Source: Rhea pennata
Taxonomy: Eukaryota; Chordata; Aves; Rheiformes; Rheidae
Length of the DNA stretch: 64,000 nt
Reading direction: 5' to 3'
NCBI RefSeq assembly: GCF_028389875.1
Contig: NC_084664.1
Span: 132,457,966 to 132,521,965, forward strand
Under the pieces are notes generated by a model that saw only the letters and a program-made list of their open reading frames with translations, did no database searches and was not told where the DNA came from. A program made the translations under genes and the position numbers. Positions 24,137 through 35,853 of the stretch are shown in pieces (positions within the stretch are counted from its first letter, which is position 1; every line of letters starts with the position of its first letter).

Positions 24137-27100
24137 TCCTGTGTTCTGGGAAGCATTAAAATGTCACTTTTTTAAAAAAATCAAAAATAAAAGTTAAAAG
24201 CTGAATGTGAAAGATAGGAGCTAGTAATCGATGCAAGGGAATAATTAAAAAAAAAGTTTAAGAAACTACAAATTTGTGTAAGAAACACTAATCTAAACCC
24301 CATATAAGGCACATAACATGTTTAATTTAACACACCTCATCTTTCTTGACTAATCTGGTCACATAACTGTATATATACTGAGTTTATACTTTCAAAATTT
24401 TTGTATAATTATGATACAAAAAGGATGATATAAGATAGATAGTATACCAGGAAAAGAATTTTCATATAATATGTAAATTCAAGGTTGTGAAGCTACTTCC
24501 CTAAGGAATTACAGAAAGGATACAATTCACTGATAACTGTATCTGTAAATTTAGTACCTTTATCATAGCAATAGCTTAGGAAAATCAGAAGTTTTCTATG
24601 GCTCATGACTGGTATGGGAAACCTACTTGCATCCTGCACAAGATCAATTTATTGATTAGGCTCATTATGCAACAAGCACAGGAAGACTGCAGTCGGCTTT
24701 TCTGTACAGTTAGGTTTAACCGCACAAAACTCTTTTCTAACATATTTCACTCTAGACTCCATGAAAATTACTTTTTTAAGCACACATTTAACTTACAAAC
24801 TATCATAAACCAACAATTATTTTGATTCATGTATGCAGTTTGCAAGTCTGCTCAGAAAGCTTTCTCTTCATATTAGTTGGATTTTTTCCCAATTATTCTG
24901 ATTATTTTTGCAAGAGTATGGTAGATTATGAATCTTTAACACATAAAAATTAATTTTATCTAACTGATTTCTTCAAACATAGTTATCTTAGCTCCAGAGT
25001 GGAAGTCTCATTTTAAAGGTAACTGGGCAATACTTGTTGCCAGAACATTTCTTGAGAATGTAAAAGCTTTAATTCTGTTTTACACCAAAGGACCATCTAT
25101 CCTGGTATTCTCCTCTCAAGAATGATCATAAGCCATTACTCTGGGGAAGAGTAAAAAAGCTTATGTAGTACTTAATACATTTTCAGCTCAGAATATTCCG
25201 AAAAGCTGATGTTGTTTATCCATTTAATAATATCTATTAGATCTGTCCTTAAAGTACTTGACAAGGATCCCCTTTGAACTCACGTAAAAATTTTGCATCT
25301 GCAGTTTTATTTCATAAGGACTGAAAGCTAGACCTGGTGAGTGATCTGACTTTAAACCCTGGAGTCTATGGAACACAGCTTGAAGCTCAGCTCTAACCCC
25401 CAAAAGAGAGCTTAGATTTGCTACGGATTGTGGAAAATAATAAAAGTGAGTATATAGTGCAAGCGGTGTAACTTTATTACTGTCAGACAATTAATTCATA
25501 TGTTCCATTTGGGATGCACTTTGGGAATGATGAAATTCATCAGTGAATAGGAGTTTCTGTACTATACTGCCTTGTGAAAGATATTAATTTATGGGTTTTT
25601 TTCAATTGTAAAAATTTGTATAATTCATAAAGAATTAGATGCAACTAGATGTAAGTACTCTTCTCATGAGCAGTACGACATTTTAAATAGCGTTTTTGTC
25701 TTTAGTTCAGAGTTTGTTAATTCACGCAATAATTGCTAGGACTTTTGCACAATCTTAATTTACAAATGTATGTTTAAATATTCCTAAGACATTCACAGTT
25801 CAATTTAAATTTTATTCATATTTTCCTTGTCCTACAAATGGATTTTCAGTTTTTATTGTTTTCACAAATTTTTCTTGTTAAAGAGGGCTTGAGCTCCTGT
25901 CCCATACTTTTAGTTTATGTGATTAAATATATTTAGTTTGTTTCAGTTTATGTGACTATAGCAATACTGTTGAAGAATATTACCAGCCTAGACAGAAAGT
26001 CAACCTGCCATCATTGTAATAAACAGATCAAAACAAATATTTGGCTCAGAGAATTGTGCCATTTATCTTTTGATACAATGCTGGAGACTTGGCAATGATT
26101 TTCCTACTAGGTACTCATTAAAACTTAGCTGACACATTTCAAACAGATTTAAGGCAACTTTTCATCCTGTGGCTTGGTTAAGTACTACAACTGTGGCAGT
26201 CACTTGGCAACCAATTATGATGAATTATATGGCTTTGTTCCTCTTCTCTTTTTGGAGGCTTTGAATGTGTTAAGTCTGTCAGCACTTTAGGAAGAAAGAG
26301 TGGAATTACGGAATTTTAGAAATTTCACTCCTTCAACTACTCAGGCCCCTTTGAGAAAACCTTTTAGAATTGATAGGTATGGCAAATTCCTTTTCTCTCT
26401 CTCTCTCCCATTACTATCAAAATTGTTGCATTGTATTGTGAAGTATTGTGAAAAAAACAGTATACTTGGTAGAAAACAAGTTTAATGCCCTTCAAACAAT
26501 CAGTGATAACCTAACTTGGCTGGAATAAAGAAGGTGACAGACCTCAGTGATAGCCCTAATACTTTTTGTCTTTGTTCATCTATTTTTATACCTGTTGGCT
26601 GGTGATTTCAATAGGAAGCATAGTTCCTGCTCTGGTGAATACTTCCTGTCCTTCTGTGTTGCGGTGCTGCACCCGGTGATACATGTGTACTGTCCACACA
26701 TAACCCCAGAGGAAAATATAATTCAGGAAAATTTTGTAAAGTTCTGGTGTGTCCCAGTGTCCCCAAGGCAGAACCATTCTAATAGAAATTACAGGACTCA
26801 CCTTGGGAAAACAGTTCTCAAAACAAGTCTGACAATACAGACTCAAAAAAGACATTTACTTTTAATACTTAAGCCATAAAATGTACATATTCCTTAGTGA
26901 GCTATGCATATCCTATTGGCCCAGCCTTACGCCTACTTCAGCATTAACAACGGCTTTAGAGCTATCCTTATCATCTTACTCTGTCTAGATGTCATCCTTT
27001 TCATCCATGGTGTTGCACTTTATTCTAACATACAAACTAATTAAACTCTTGGAGTGCCGGTAGGCTTCTGAGGATACTAATGGCTTTCTGCTTATCAGAC

Positions 27101-27773
27101 TGAAAGCTTTAAGACAGACAATATAAACTACTTTCAAAATAATGTGTAGAGAGGGCATATATAATATTTTTATCACTTCCAAATGTAAACATTTTCTGTA
27201 TACGTAAAACTCTTGCTGTGAATGATATACAGTTTATTGATATAGATTAAGTAAATACATAACAGAAGCCTGAAAACCTTTTATGGACTCTGTGGACACA
27301 AATAAATAATGTTGTATTTGATCAGAAAACTTAAAGAGCGTTAGCTTTGCTCATGTACAACTTTCATTCAAGTCAAAAAAACGTGTATCTGTATTTGTAT
27401 GTACACAATCCTAACTTCAAAGAGATCTGCACCCTCTTTTTTGTTTGTTTTTCAGGCTTTTATGACTCTAAATGGTGTGCCTTTTAACTGTTAACAGAAG
27501 AATATAATGAGGTTTCGGGCACCCAAACAATTGTATTATACATTCCATGAAATATTTGTGAGATGAATGAAGGTTTCTTCCCAAAGACTGGTGAACAGAA
27601 GGACCTGCAAGATGGTATGAATAGCTTATGTGACACAAAACTTTTAATGGTAATTGCCAGAAATATATTCTCGAAGAAGTTTTTATGTATTGCTAATAGA
27701 ACTAAAAAATGTTTATGATTCTTGTGGATTTTATGCCTAAAAGTCACCATTCTGGGAGGTCTGAGTTTCCAAG

Positions 27774-27774
<1 letters not shown>

Positions 27775-27821
<47 letters not shown>

Positions 27822-27826
27822 ATATA
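27775..27826. repeat. (TA)15(TG)8 microsatellite
   Basis: This is a continuous TA run followed directly by TG units and a short TATATA end. Confidence 0.97.
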
Positions 27827-29994
27827 AAGGTTCTTAATATTTTAAGTTTATAAGAACTTTAATAATCTAGGCTACTGCTATCTCTTTTTTTCCCCTTGCC
27901 TATCCAGTGTACAGGAATCAGATTTCCATGCCTAATGGACAGATCAGCATGTGGCATACCGCTGGTATCCATGCTGTCTTACAGATAAGGATTTTTAACT
28001 CATTGTGCCTTTAGCTTATAGTCTGTTAGCTTGTCTAGCTTTCTGCTTCAAATAAAAACAAAACCAAACCCTAAAGCTTCAGTATTCTCAGGACTTCCAA
28101 GCTTCGCAAGCACTCATTCCTTTCTCCAAGAATGAAAATAAACCTCACTTTTAAAAGAAAAAAAATAGTAAGTTTCAAGGCAAATTTGAATTTATTAGTC
28201 TGAAATGCAAACATGGGAAGTGCAAGAAAGGTAGAGAATACATGACTAGCACAGGTGTAAAAGGTGGAAGTGAAGCTAGGAGATATGTAACTTTGAAAAA
28301 GGTGAAAGAACTTTTTTTACGGGTAATCACTCCTGCCACAATATGTGGGCAGAGTCAGGAACTTTAGGGACCAGAGGGACATGGTGGGGAATTGGTGATG
28401 AATTTTCACACCAAAGGCAGCTCTCTGCTCTTTCTTGCAGCCAGTATGGAAGTGTGATGAATGAATGGCGTCAGTTGAGGGGTTGTTTGGGCTGGTCTGT
28501 GGCCAAGAAACGTTTTTTGCATTGCAAGAGTGCCAGGAGAGAAAGAGGAGGAGGAGGACAGACTGTTGGTGGCAGAAGATGCATTATGCACACTATTTTT
28601 TGTCTTACAACTAAGGACCTTTCACTACAATGAAAATGTCTTTCCTCCAGTTCATGAGGTGTTTTATCCTTGTCTCTTTTGGCAACACAATGCCTATGAA
28701 GCTTTTCCCCTCCTGCACTTGCACTAGTCTGGCACTGTGGATCTTCTCCCTTTTGCTTGTGCATTTTTAACTGGAGCAGAGAAGAAAGAGGTGTTGACAT
28801 AAGGCTGGGTTCTCGGTCTACCTGGTCAGGTCTCTCCTGCACTGCTCTGAAAGTTAGATGCTAATTTCTTGCTGCACAGATTTTAATGTTGGAGTTTGGC
28901 ATGATGTATATTTAATAATATTTACATGGCCCGCTGAGGGAACATAAGGCAAGAGGAAGAGTAGAGGAAAAGGGGCAAGTGCAAAGCTGTTCCCAAAGCT
29001 AAAGTTTCTACTTTCAATTATTCTGCTGTAAAGCCTAGCGTTTCTGCTATCAGTTTTAATATTTGAAATATTTTTCTGCTCTTTGCAATGGAAGAACAAA
29101 AATATCTATTTGTGAGGATAAAAATGTTTTGTAAGTAATGTTGTTCACCAACATGATGTCTCCAGAAATGCTGTACAATACAAATGGCACAGTGACGTAG
29201 TAACACAGCAGCAGTAAAGTCTGTTTACATTTTAGTACTTGTTAGCAATTGATGCAAATGTGAACATACCCAGGTTCTAGAGTGTTTTCACTGAGATTTG
29301 GACCTGCATTGATACAATGTAGAAACTGATGGCATATTATTTGCTTGATATAGCAAACTATTTTCTTAATTGTACTGATTTTTTTTCTGAGGTTGCTTAA
29401 AATAGTATGAGGCATACAGTTGGTGGCTAAATTGAATGGCTGTTCCTCCTTGATATTGTGTAATGCTGATGCAGGCATTAGGTAGCAGAAGCATACACTA
29501 GGAAAAAAATATTGCATGATGATATTTATCTTTTTACAGGCACTTAAACAAAATATCTAAAAAATAAACCAGGAAATGCTATAATAACAGACAGACTCAC
29601 TGATGCAACAAGCGAACAGAAAGACAGCTAATTTTTAAAGTGTATGTCAGCTTGGATCCAAGAAGTTTATTTCCGTTCAAAAACTAGGATGCACTAGAGA
29701 AAGAAACACCAGACTGAATCAGTCTTGGCTTTCATGTGAAATTATAGAATGAAGACCTGATGCTTGTTTCAGGTTGATGCTAGTATTGACTTTTCAATAA
29801 CAAGCACATAACAGAATGCAACTTCTCATATCATTCAGAAATCATCCTCGAGTTTAATATAAAACACGAGAGATTTGGCAGAAGATTATCTGTTTTAATA
29901 CCAAAAAAAAAGCACTTTCTAAGGAAAGCTTAACCATTTATCCTGAAGTATGAGTATAACAATACTATGATGTAGACCAGTCTTAGACTTTTAC

Positions 29995-30087
29995 CTTTGT
30001 GGCTGCATCAAAGCATACAAAACCCATGCTAAAGTCAATGGTAAGTCCCATAAGATGACTATCCAAAACACAGGCATATGTCTTGCA
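29995..30087 (-). CDS. SNTG1: SNTG1 internal exon, start of SU domain (31 codons)
   Basis: This is a 93-nt phase-0 exon on the minus strand. The acceptor follows a clear polypyrimidine tract (TTTTCTTTTACAG) and the donor is GTAAAAG. It reads CKTYACVLDSHLMGLTIDF, then a segment ending FVCFDAATK. This is the opening of the syntrophin-unique (SU) domain, which in the family helps bind dystrophin and dystrobrevin. It joins in frame between the PH-domain exon ending VERIQ and the exon starting AVLWRYKF. There are no frameshifts or stops. Confidence 0.94.
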
Positions 30088-32929
30088 CTGTAAAAGAAAA
30101 ATCAGAAAAGGTAGTTACTACAGTACACAATTCTTCAACTTCCTTCCAAGACCAGTCCTTCTGTACCTATATTCTAATGCACGTATCTCAAATTTATTAT
30201 CAAAAAGAAGTAATTTCTGTGTAAATAGGCCAATTCATTGCAAATGTACCTCAAATCAAAGGATTTATACCACTGATGAAGTTTACTAAGTATTATTTAA
30301 AAAAAAGGCTTTACTTCCATTAAGGAAAAAAATAAATCAGAATTGAACAGCCTCAGTGGTTTACCAATGACAACTGCTAAAAGGGATTTTTCATTATTTT
30401 TGAACTCCCACATTCATTCTGGAAGATGAAATCCAGTATTTTCCTTTAAACATTAATATATCCAGCTTTTTAGCAAAAACAATGTTTGTAAAATATCTCT
30501 TTGGTATGCTATTTATTTTTGAATAAATCTCAGTGAAAAAAGATAGTATTTCAATATCACACAACAATTGACGTAACATACAAAACAACTTTTTGCTTCA
30601 GCTACTACGTCTCAAAGGTTTCTATGAGAAAACCTTGAAATCTTGAAAGACTTTCTCATCTATGGGTTTTTTTAATATGTGTCTATTTATTTCCATAATA
30701 TCAGAGTTTGATACACAGCACAAGACATCTATTAGTGACATTTTCAGGATCAAAATTATTGCTGTGCCTGAGGGCTGACTTCAGGTTCAAAATGATAAAC
30801 TTGAATTTTTCACCACAAAACCTGTCAAAGTACTAAATTATTCTCAAGTCTGATGTAGTAAGTGCTTTAGAGAGGCCATCCTTATTTTATAGAAATTTTG
30901 CCCTTCATACCAAGTGAGATATAACTATATTCTTCAAATCTCACTGTAACCACTAAAGGCACCAAATGAGAAAAAAAGTCTTGTATGACCTATGTGTCAA
31001 AGAACTGAAACATAAATTATTAACATGGACACAATATAAATTAAAAAATTATCAGTGCTACAAAGACATGTGTCATTATATATGGCTTTTTGAATATCAA
31101 GGAAAATATTAAGGGCATATCAGATGCCTTCACTTATATATTCTTTGGATATGCACCTAAATGGTCTCCCCAGAACACAAGAAGCTGAAAGGTTCATTTA
31201 CAGCTCTTCTGAGATGAACTAGACATACCTATGCTCACACTGAAGGAGAAAGAAAAGTTCATAGCTATAGGGATTCTTTTGTTGTTTTGAATTGATTTTC
31301 TCACATTTAAACATATATTACTTTCCTGGAACTGAAATATTTGTGTAAATTGCTTTCATAGAACAAATCAGGTCTCAACTGCATCCAAAAAGTTTTTGGA
31401 CAAATTTGGTACGCACACCCTGGAGCTCTGTAATACTGCTTTCAAATACAGTGATGTCTATCTCTGTGAAGAAGACTCTATATTAGCTGTCAGTGAGGCA
31501 CGCTGGCAATGTTTAAACCAGTATATAAGCAAGGAATGATAATCTATGACTCAGAAGTAGAAGAATCCATGGCCTACCTATGACTTAAAAGATGATTTTT
31601 GCACCATCTCTGAAGCAACAGTAAATTATATGTTTTGTGTGATCCACCAAATGTTTTTAAAAGCTGTAACTGTCTTCCTGAAGGAAAGGTTTCCTGCTGC
31701 TGCTGTTGAGGTGAAAAGCAACGACATGTCCGTTCCAGTACCTTCCAATACCCAAAGAATTTAACATACTTCACTACATGTGTAAAATGTGAATTCATAC
31801 AGCACAGACCCGCACTCAGTCATTATAATTATTAATGCACAAAAATATACTTTAGTTACAAAATCCATGAAATTCCATGGTGTCAGAGTAATATTTTATT
31901 TGTGTTTATATCATCAAATAGGAGTGGCTCTTTCTGGAGCAGCTACACCATAAAACTGCTATGAAAATGTAAACTTTGATCCTGAATGAGTGTTGCTGGA
32001 AAGAGAAATGATTTTACCTTTGACAACATTAGTAAAAGAAAAAAGTTCATCAATAGAAAGTAATGTATTTTCAGCTGAATCTACTTAATGAAGTCTCATA
32101 TAATGAAATGCTGAAGTTCTGCATGCGAAGCAAAAATGTGCAGTTTTGTACAATTCTCTTGTTAACTTGGAATAAAGGTGCATAAAACAACAGCTTTTTT
32201 TTTATTTTATTTCTGTGCCTCCAATATGTCTAGAACAGACATACATTACTGAGTATTGCACCGTTACCGTGGTACAATTTTTTCTCACCTTTATTTTCTC
32301 TAATTTGTCTTTTAAGTCAGACATTTGGAGAAAACAAAAATGAAGAAATATTTCCCAGGAGACTTGACAATTTAAAAGCTCTTTTACATGTAGTAAATGT
32401 TTTAAAGCTTTAAAGGTGACAGTTAAAAAAAATCATGATTGCTTGACCTTGACTACTGATTTCTCAGATAGAGCTCATAAACTTCTTACCAAAAACAACT
32501 TATCAGAACGGAAGCATCCCCTCCCAGAAGAAGGCAGAAGAGTTTCAGCAGTTATTTCTTGTTTCCTCACACCATACAGAATCTTAAATTGGGTTTATGA
32601 ATAATTCAGCAAGTCAGGTGCTGAAGGAGACAACCCAGAGTATTATGTTCCTTAGACTTCCTCAATACTCTCAGCTCAAATTATGGAAAGAATGATATAC
32701 TGCAAGCCTGCTTTAAGCTAGGTCCAAGATTTAATTCAGACTTTCAAACTCAGAATCAAATTCAATGGAGATAAGCTTTAAATTGTACTACAATGCAGCT
32801 TACATGCTATTTCTTATATTAGGGAACAAGCAACCACTATACAAACAAGAAGGGTAGAAAAAAATATATCCATGATGAAAGAGATGAAAATTTCAGTTTA
32901 AAATAGTAGGAACATCAAGAGAACATCAC

Positions 32930-33360
32930 AGAAAGATGATCAGAGGGCTGGAGCACCTGCCCTATGAGGAATGGCTGCGAGAGCTGGGCCTCTTCAGCCT
33001 GGGGAAGAGAAGCCTGAGGGGGGATCTTATCAATGTGTACAAGTACCTGAAGGGAGGGTGTCAAGGGGACGGGGACAAACTCTTTTCAGTTGTCCTGTGT
33101 GACAGGACAAGAGGCAATGGGCACAAAGAGAACCACAGGAAGCTCTGCCTGACCGTGAGGGGGGATTTCTTCCCTGTGAGAGTGACGGAGCACTGGAGCA
33201 GGTTGCCCCGAGAGGTTGTGGAGTCTCCTTCTGTGGAGATCTTCAAGGCCTGCCTGGATGCAACCCTGTCTGCCATGCTCTAGGTGACCCTGCTGAGCGG
33301 GGAGGTTGGACTAGATGATCTCTAGAGGTCCCTTCCAACCTTACTGATTCTATGATTCTA
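32930..33360 (+). mobile_element. CR1 LINE, 5'-truncated 3' end
   Basis: The sequence shows the canonical 3' part of an avian CR1 retrotransposon. It opens GATGATCAGAGGGCTGGAGC, passes through the C-terminal part of ORF2, then has the 3' UTR block with GGTTGGACTAGATGATCTCT, CCCTTCCAACC and a terminus of ATTCTATGATTCTA repeats. There is no poly(A) tail, as is normal for CR1. The left boundary is judged from where CR1-like sequence begins. Such short 5'-truncated copies are the usual outcome of CR1 target-primed reverse transcription. It lies antisense to SNTG1 inside an intron. Confidence 0.95.
32936..33283 (+). pseudogene. CR1 ORF2 C-terminal fragment (115 codons, open)
   Basis: An uninterrupted frame reads MIRGLEHLPYEEWLRELGLF at its start, includes LRGDLINVYKYLKGG and VTEHWSRLPREVVESPS, and ends before TAG. 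This is the C-terminal tail of the CR1 endonuclease/reverse-transcriptase polyprotein, downstream of the RT catalytic core. No catalytic domain is present, so it is a non-functional fragment of a dead element. The first ATG is an internal Met of ORF2, not a native start. The absence of stops over 348 nt suggests a fairly recent insertion. Confidence 0.9.
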
Positions 33361-33802
33361 AGATGCTGTGAGATAGTGAAGAAAAAAGACCCCAATTTGA
33401 GGTGAGATTTTATTTTATTTTATTTTTAGTATCTAATTATGATAATGGATAACTACTCTAAAGAAAACTATTTAAAGAGTAATTGAAACAAACTATAATG
33501 GCACCCCTACAATATCATAAATTGTATCATACGTTATTGCAAAACCATTATTGTCTTTACTGACTTTCTCTCCCTCTCATTTATTTCTTTCTTAAATAAA
33601 ACTGTGCTATTATTTTTGTTGAAGATATGCCTGTCACAGAAGCTATGATTTAGGCATAAATGGAATTTCTTACATGTTTATAGTGAGGCAGTTTTTTCAA
33701 TATTTGGATAGTAATATATTATTTAAAATTCATCAGAATAGGGCCCCAATTAACCTCAGCTGAGCTATGCCAATTTATACTAGTTGACCTTAAACCTGCT
33801 GT

Positions 33803-33809
33803 CTTTTTT

Positions 33810-33897
<88 letters not shown>
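33803..33897. repeat. Compound microsatellite (CT)n(CA)n(A)30(GA)n
   Basis: A T-run leads into about ten CT units, then about six CA units, an A30 run, then about thirteen AG units. The CT and AG blocks are complementary, so the locus is also a near-perfect inverted repeat with a loop of about 42 nt. Confidence 0.97.
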
Positions 33898-35700
33898 TCA
33901 TGTTCTTAAAAGAACTTTTTGGAGACAAGATATAACACTGATCAAATCTAGTATCTAGTCCAGACTTCATATGAATCTGTAAGAAACTGCTAGATGAAAG
34001 CACAATACCAGACTGTTGAAAGAAAAAACATGGGAAGCCAAGCTCAATTATATTAAAAATTAATACTCTGTTGTTTTTCCAAACTGGGACATAGCACAAG
34101 AGGCAGAAATAGAGGCATAACATTAAACACTGTAATAAGCTATCAAGAGATGGCTATTCATCCACATTTTCAAAATTTCTATAATCAAACTAGCTCAGAA
34201 AATGAATTTTCTGAGTTCCATATTGCTCATGTAAAAGTCAACAGAGTGAAAAGAAAGGCAGAAAGGGGAAAAATATGAGGTTAAGATTATTAGAAAAAGT
34301 CTTTTGGGAAGCCAAGGGAAAAAATCTGAATAGCTATGACTCTAAAACCCTAGTCAAACTAGGAATGCTACAGTAGGAATCTCTCTGAGAGAAGAACAAA
34401 TATAAGTGGCTTCTGGACTAAAAGTTATCTGAGAAAAATGCAACATATTCTTTTACTAATGGCACAGTAGTACTTTACAAACAATGCTACAGTCAGTTAC
34501 CTGAGAAAGTCAAAGCATCTGAAAATCTTAGTAGCAAGAACATATCTTGTTGCAATTTTTATACAGAAAAACTACACTTGCACTTTTCAAGAGGACAATA
34601 AAAGTTCGAAAGGTAAGAATAGCTTCTAAGGTGGCAGAGTGCAGCAAGTTAAAGATTAAAAAATGTACTTTCTAGGGTCCTCCTCCAATAAAGCTAATAC
34701 ACATTAAAACTGACAGCAGTGTAGCTTTTTTCAAAATAGACTATTGGTGGTATCTGCTGTATATACTAATTCCATCTGCAGTGCTGGTCAGGAGAGGGCT
34801 AACGTATAAATAAAAATTTGTCTAAAAAAGCTGACTGTCAGAGCCTATGTTCACAGGAGGATGCAGAAAATGAGTATATACAAAGTAAGCATTAACCAAT
34901 ATTTGCACAGACTAATATGCTAATGTGACTTTTTTAGGTGAGTATACAAGACAACTCATGGCAATTTCAATTAAGCCTGTTCCAACCACATGTACTTTCA
35001 TTATCAGAACATCAATATAACATAAAGAATTAGGAGAATTATAATGTTTTTCCTCTATTTTAAGTCAAAACCCTTAATTTTTAGTCACATGAAAAATACA
35101 GTTATCTTTAAATAAAAGTACTCTGATATGCAATTTTGCTATAATATTCCAATAGTAATCTGTACCTGAATGTCATCCATCTCTGCTGGGTCATCTGACA
35201 ATTGAGGAGATACACAAGAACAAGAAATGTGCAAAAGGAATAACGTATCTCGGGTTGGGTTCAGTTTTGCTGTCACTTGCATCAATTAAGTACTCACTAA
35301 ATGTACTCTCAGTCCTGCTTATTGCAGGGACAATTTAATTCCTGCAAGGTTCTCCGATGTCATTCATAACATATAAAATAATGTGTATGACAGTATGTAA
35401 GAATGATACTTAAAGACCTATTTTGTCCCTGATCCATGAAGATTGCTTTTCCTCTTCTGACCATAAACTTAACAGTTATGTATTACCTACTGATAGTAAC
35501 TGAGGTCATGCCTTCTGAGCTTTACATTACAAGCTCCTCAGGAAAAGTAATTTAAAAAAAAAAAACATTATTATATACTTACAATAATAGTAATTTGAGA
35601 ACTCTACTAGGTCAGAGAATTTCTTGAGATACTTCATTATCTTGGATAACTATAATTTGTTAATATACTAAAAGACAATCATTAAGGCAATTGTTCTCAC

Positions 35701-35853
35701 CTGTATCCTTTCAACTTCTAAAAAAGTCGCTGTTTGGAAGGCTTTTTCCCATAGTGTTATGTCAGACTCTAGTTCCACAGAAAAGTAGAGATCTTCTCCA
35801 GTTTCAGACTGAACACCAAAGCAATGTTTCCGTCGGTCCAGGAGATCACTGTC
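35701..35853 (-). CDS. SNTG1: SNTG1 internal exon, end of PH domain (51 codons)
   Basis: This is a 153-nt exon, 51 codons, phase 0 at both ends. The acceptor is TTTTCATCAG and the donor is GTGAGA. It encodes the second half of the C-terminal PH domain: DSDLLDRRKHCFGVQSE, then GEDLYFSVELESD (beta strands), then the C-terminal amphipathic helix with its conserved Trp (LWEKAFQTATFLEVERIQ). The helix Trp is the hallmark PH-domain residue. The open frame continues slightly past the acceptor to 35886, but the CAG acceptor and the family boundary at DSDLL decide the exon end. PH domains bind lipids or protein partners; for gamma-syntrophin this part of the protein also contributes to dystrophin-family binding (family knowledge). 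Confidence 0.95.

Larger units (their letters stand above)
16801..29994 (-). other. SNTG1: SNTG1 intron (13194 bp)
   Basis: This intron separates the two SU-domain exons. It contains the second copy of a dispersed repeat (17989-18058), a tRNA-like A/B-box pair (19411-19446), a 23-bp tandem duplication (20892-20937), T22 and A27 tracts and a TA/TG microsatellite (27775-27826). No exon was recognised in it. Confidence 0.85.
30088..35700 (-). other. SNTG1: SNTG1 intron (5613 bp) holding a CR1 element
   Basis: This intron lies between the PH-domain and SU-domain exons. It contains a 5'-truncated CR1 LINE on the plus strand (antisense to SNTG1) and the compound CT/CA/A/GA microsatellite at 33803-33897. 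The rest is AT-rich without recognisable features. Confidence 0.88.

Noticed and set aside
26586..26855. Minus-strand open frame of 89 codons with several Trp and Tyr residues, resembling a small membrane protein
   Set aside because: No family recognised, no splice context in the SNTG1 frame, and the plus strand is equally open over the same stretch.
28343..28842. Overlapping open frames on both strands in a GC-richer block
   Set aside because: No recognisable domain. Both strands are open by composition, and translations are irregular.
33061..33276. Minus-strand open frame inside the CR1
   Set aside because: It is a shadow of the CR1 ORF2 fragment on the opposite strand.
33719..34123. Minus-strand open frame of 134 codons
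   Set aside because: It is created by the CT/CA/A/GA microsatellite and flanking AT-rich DNA. The middle of the translation is low-complexity Ser-Leu, Phe and Arg-Glu runs.
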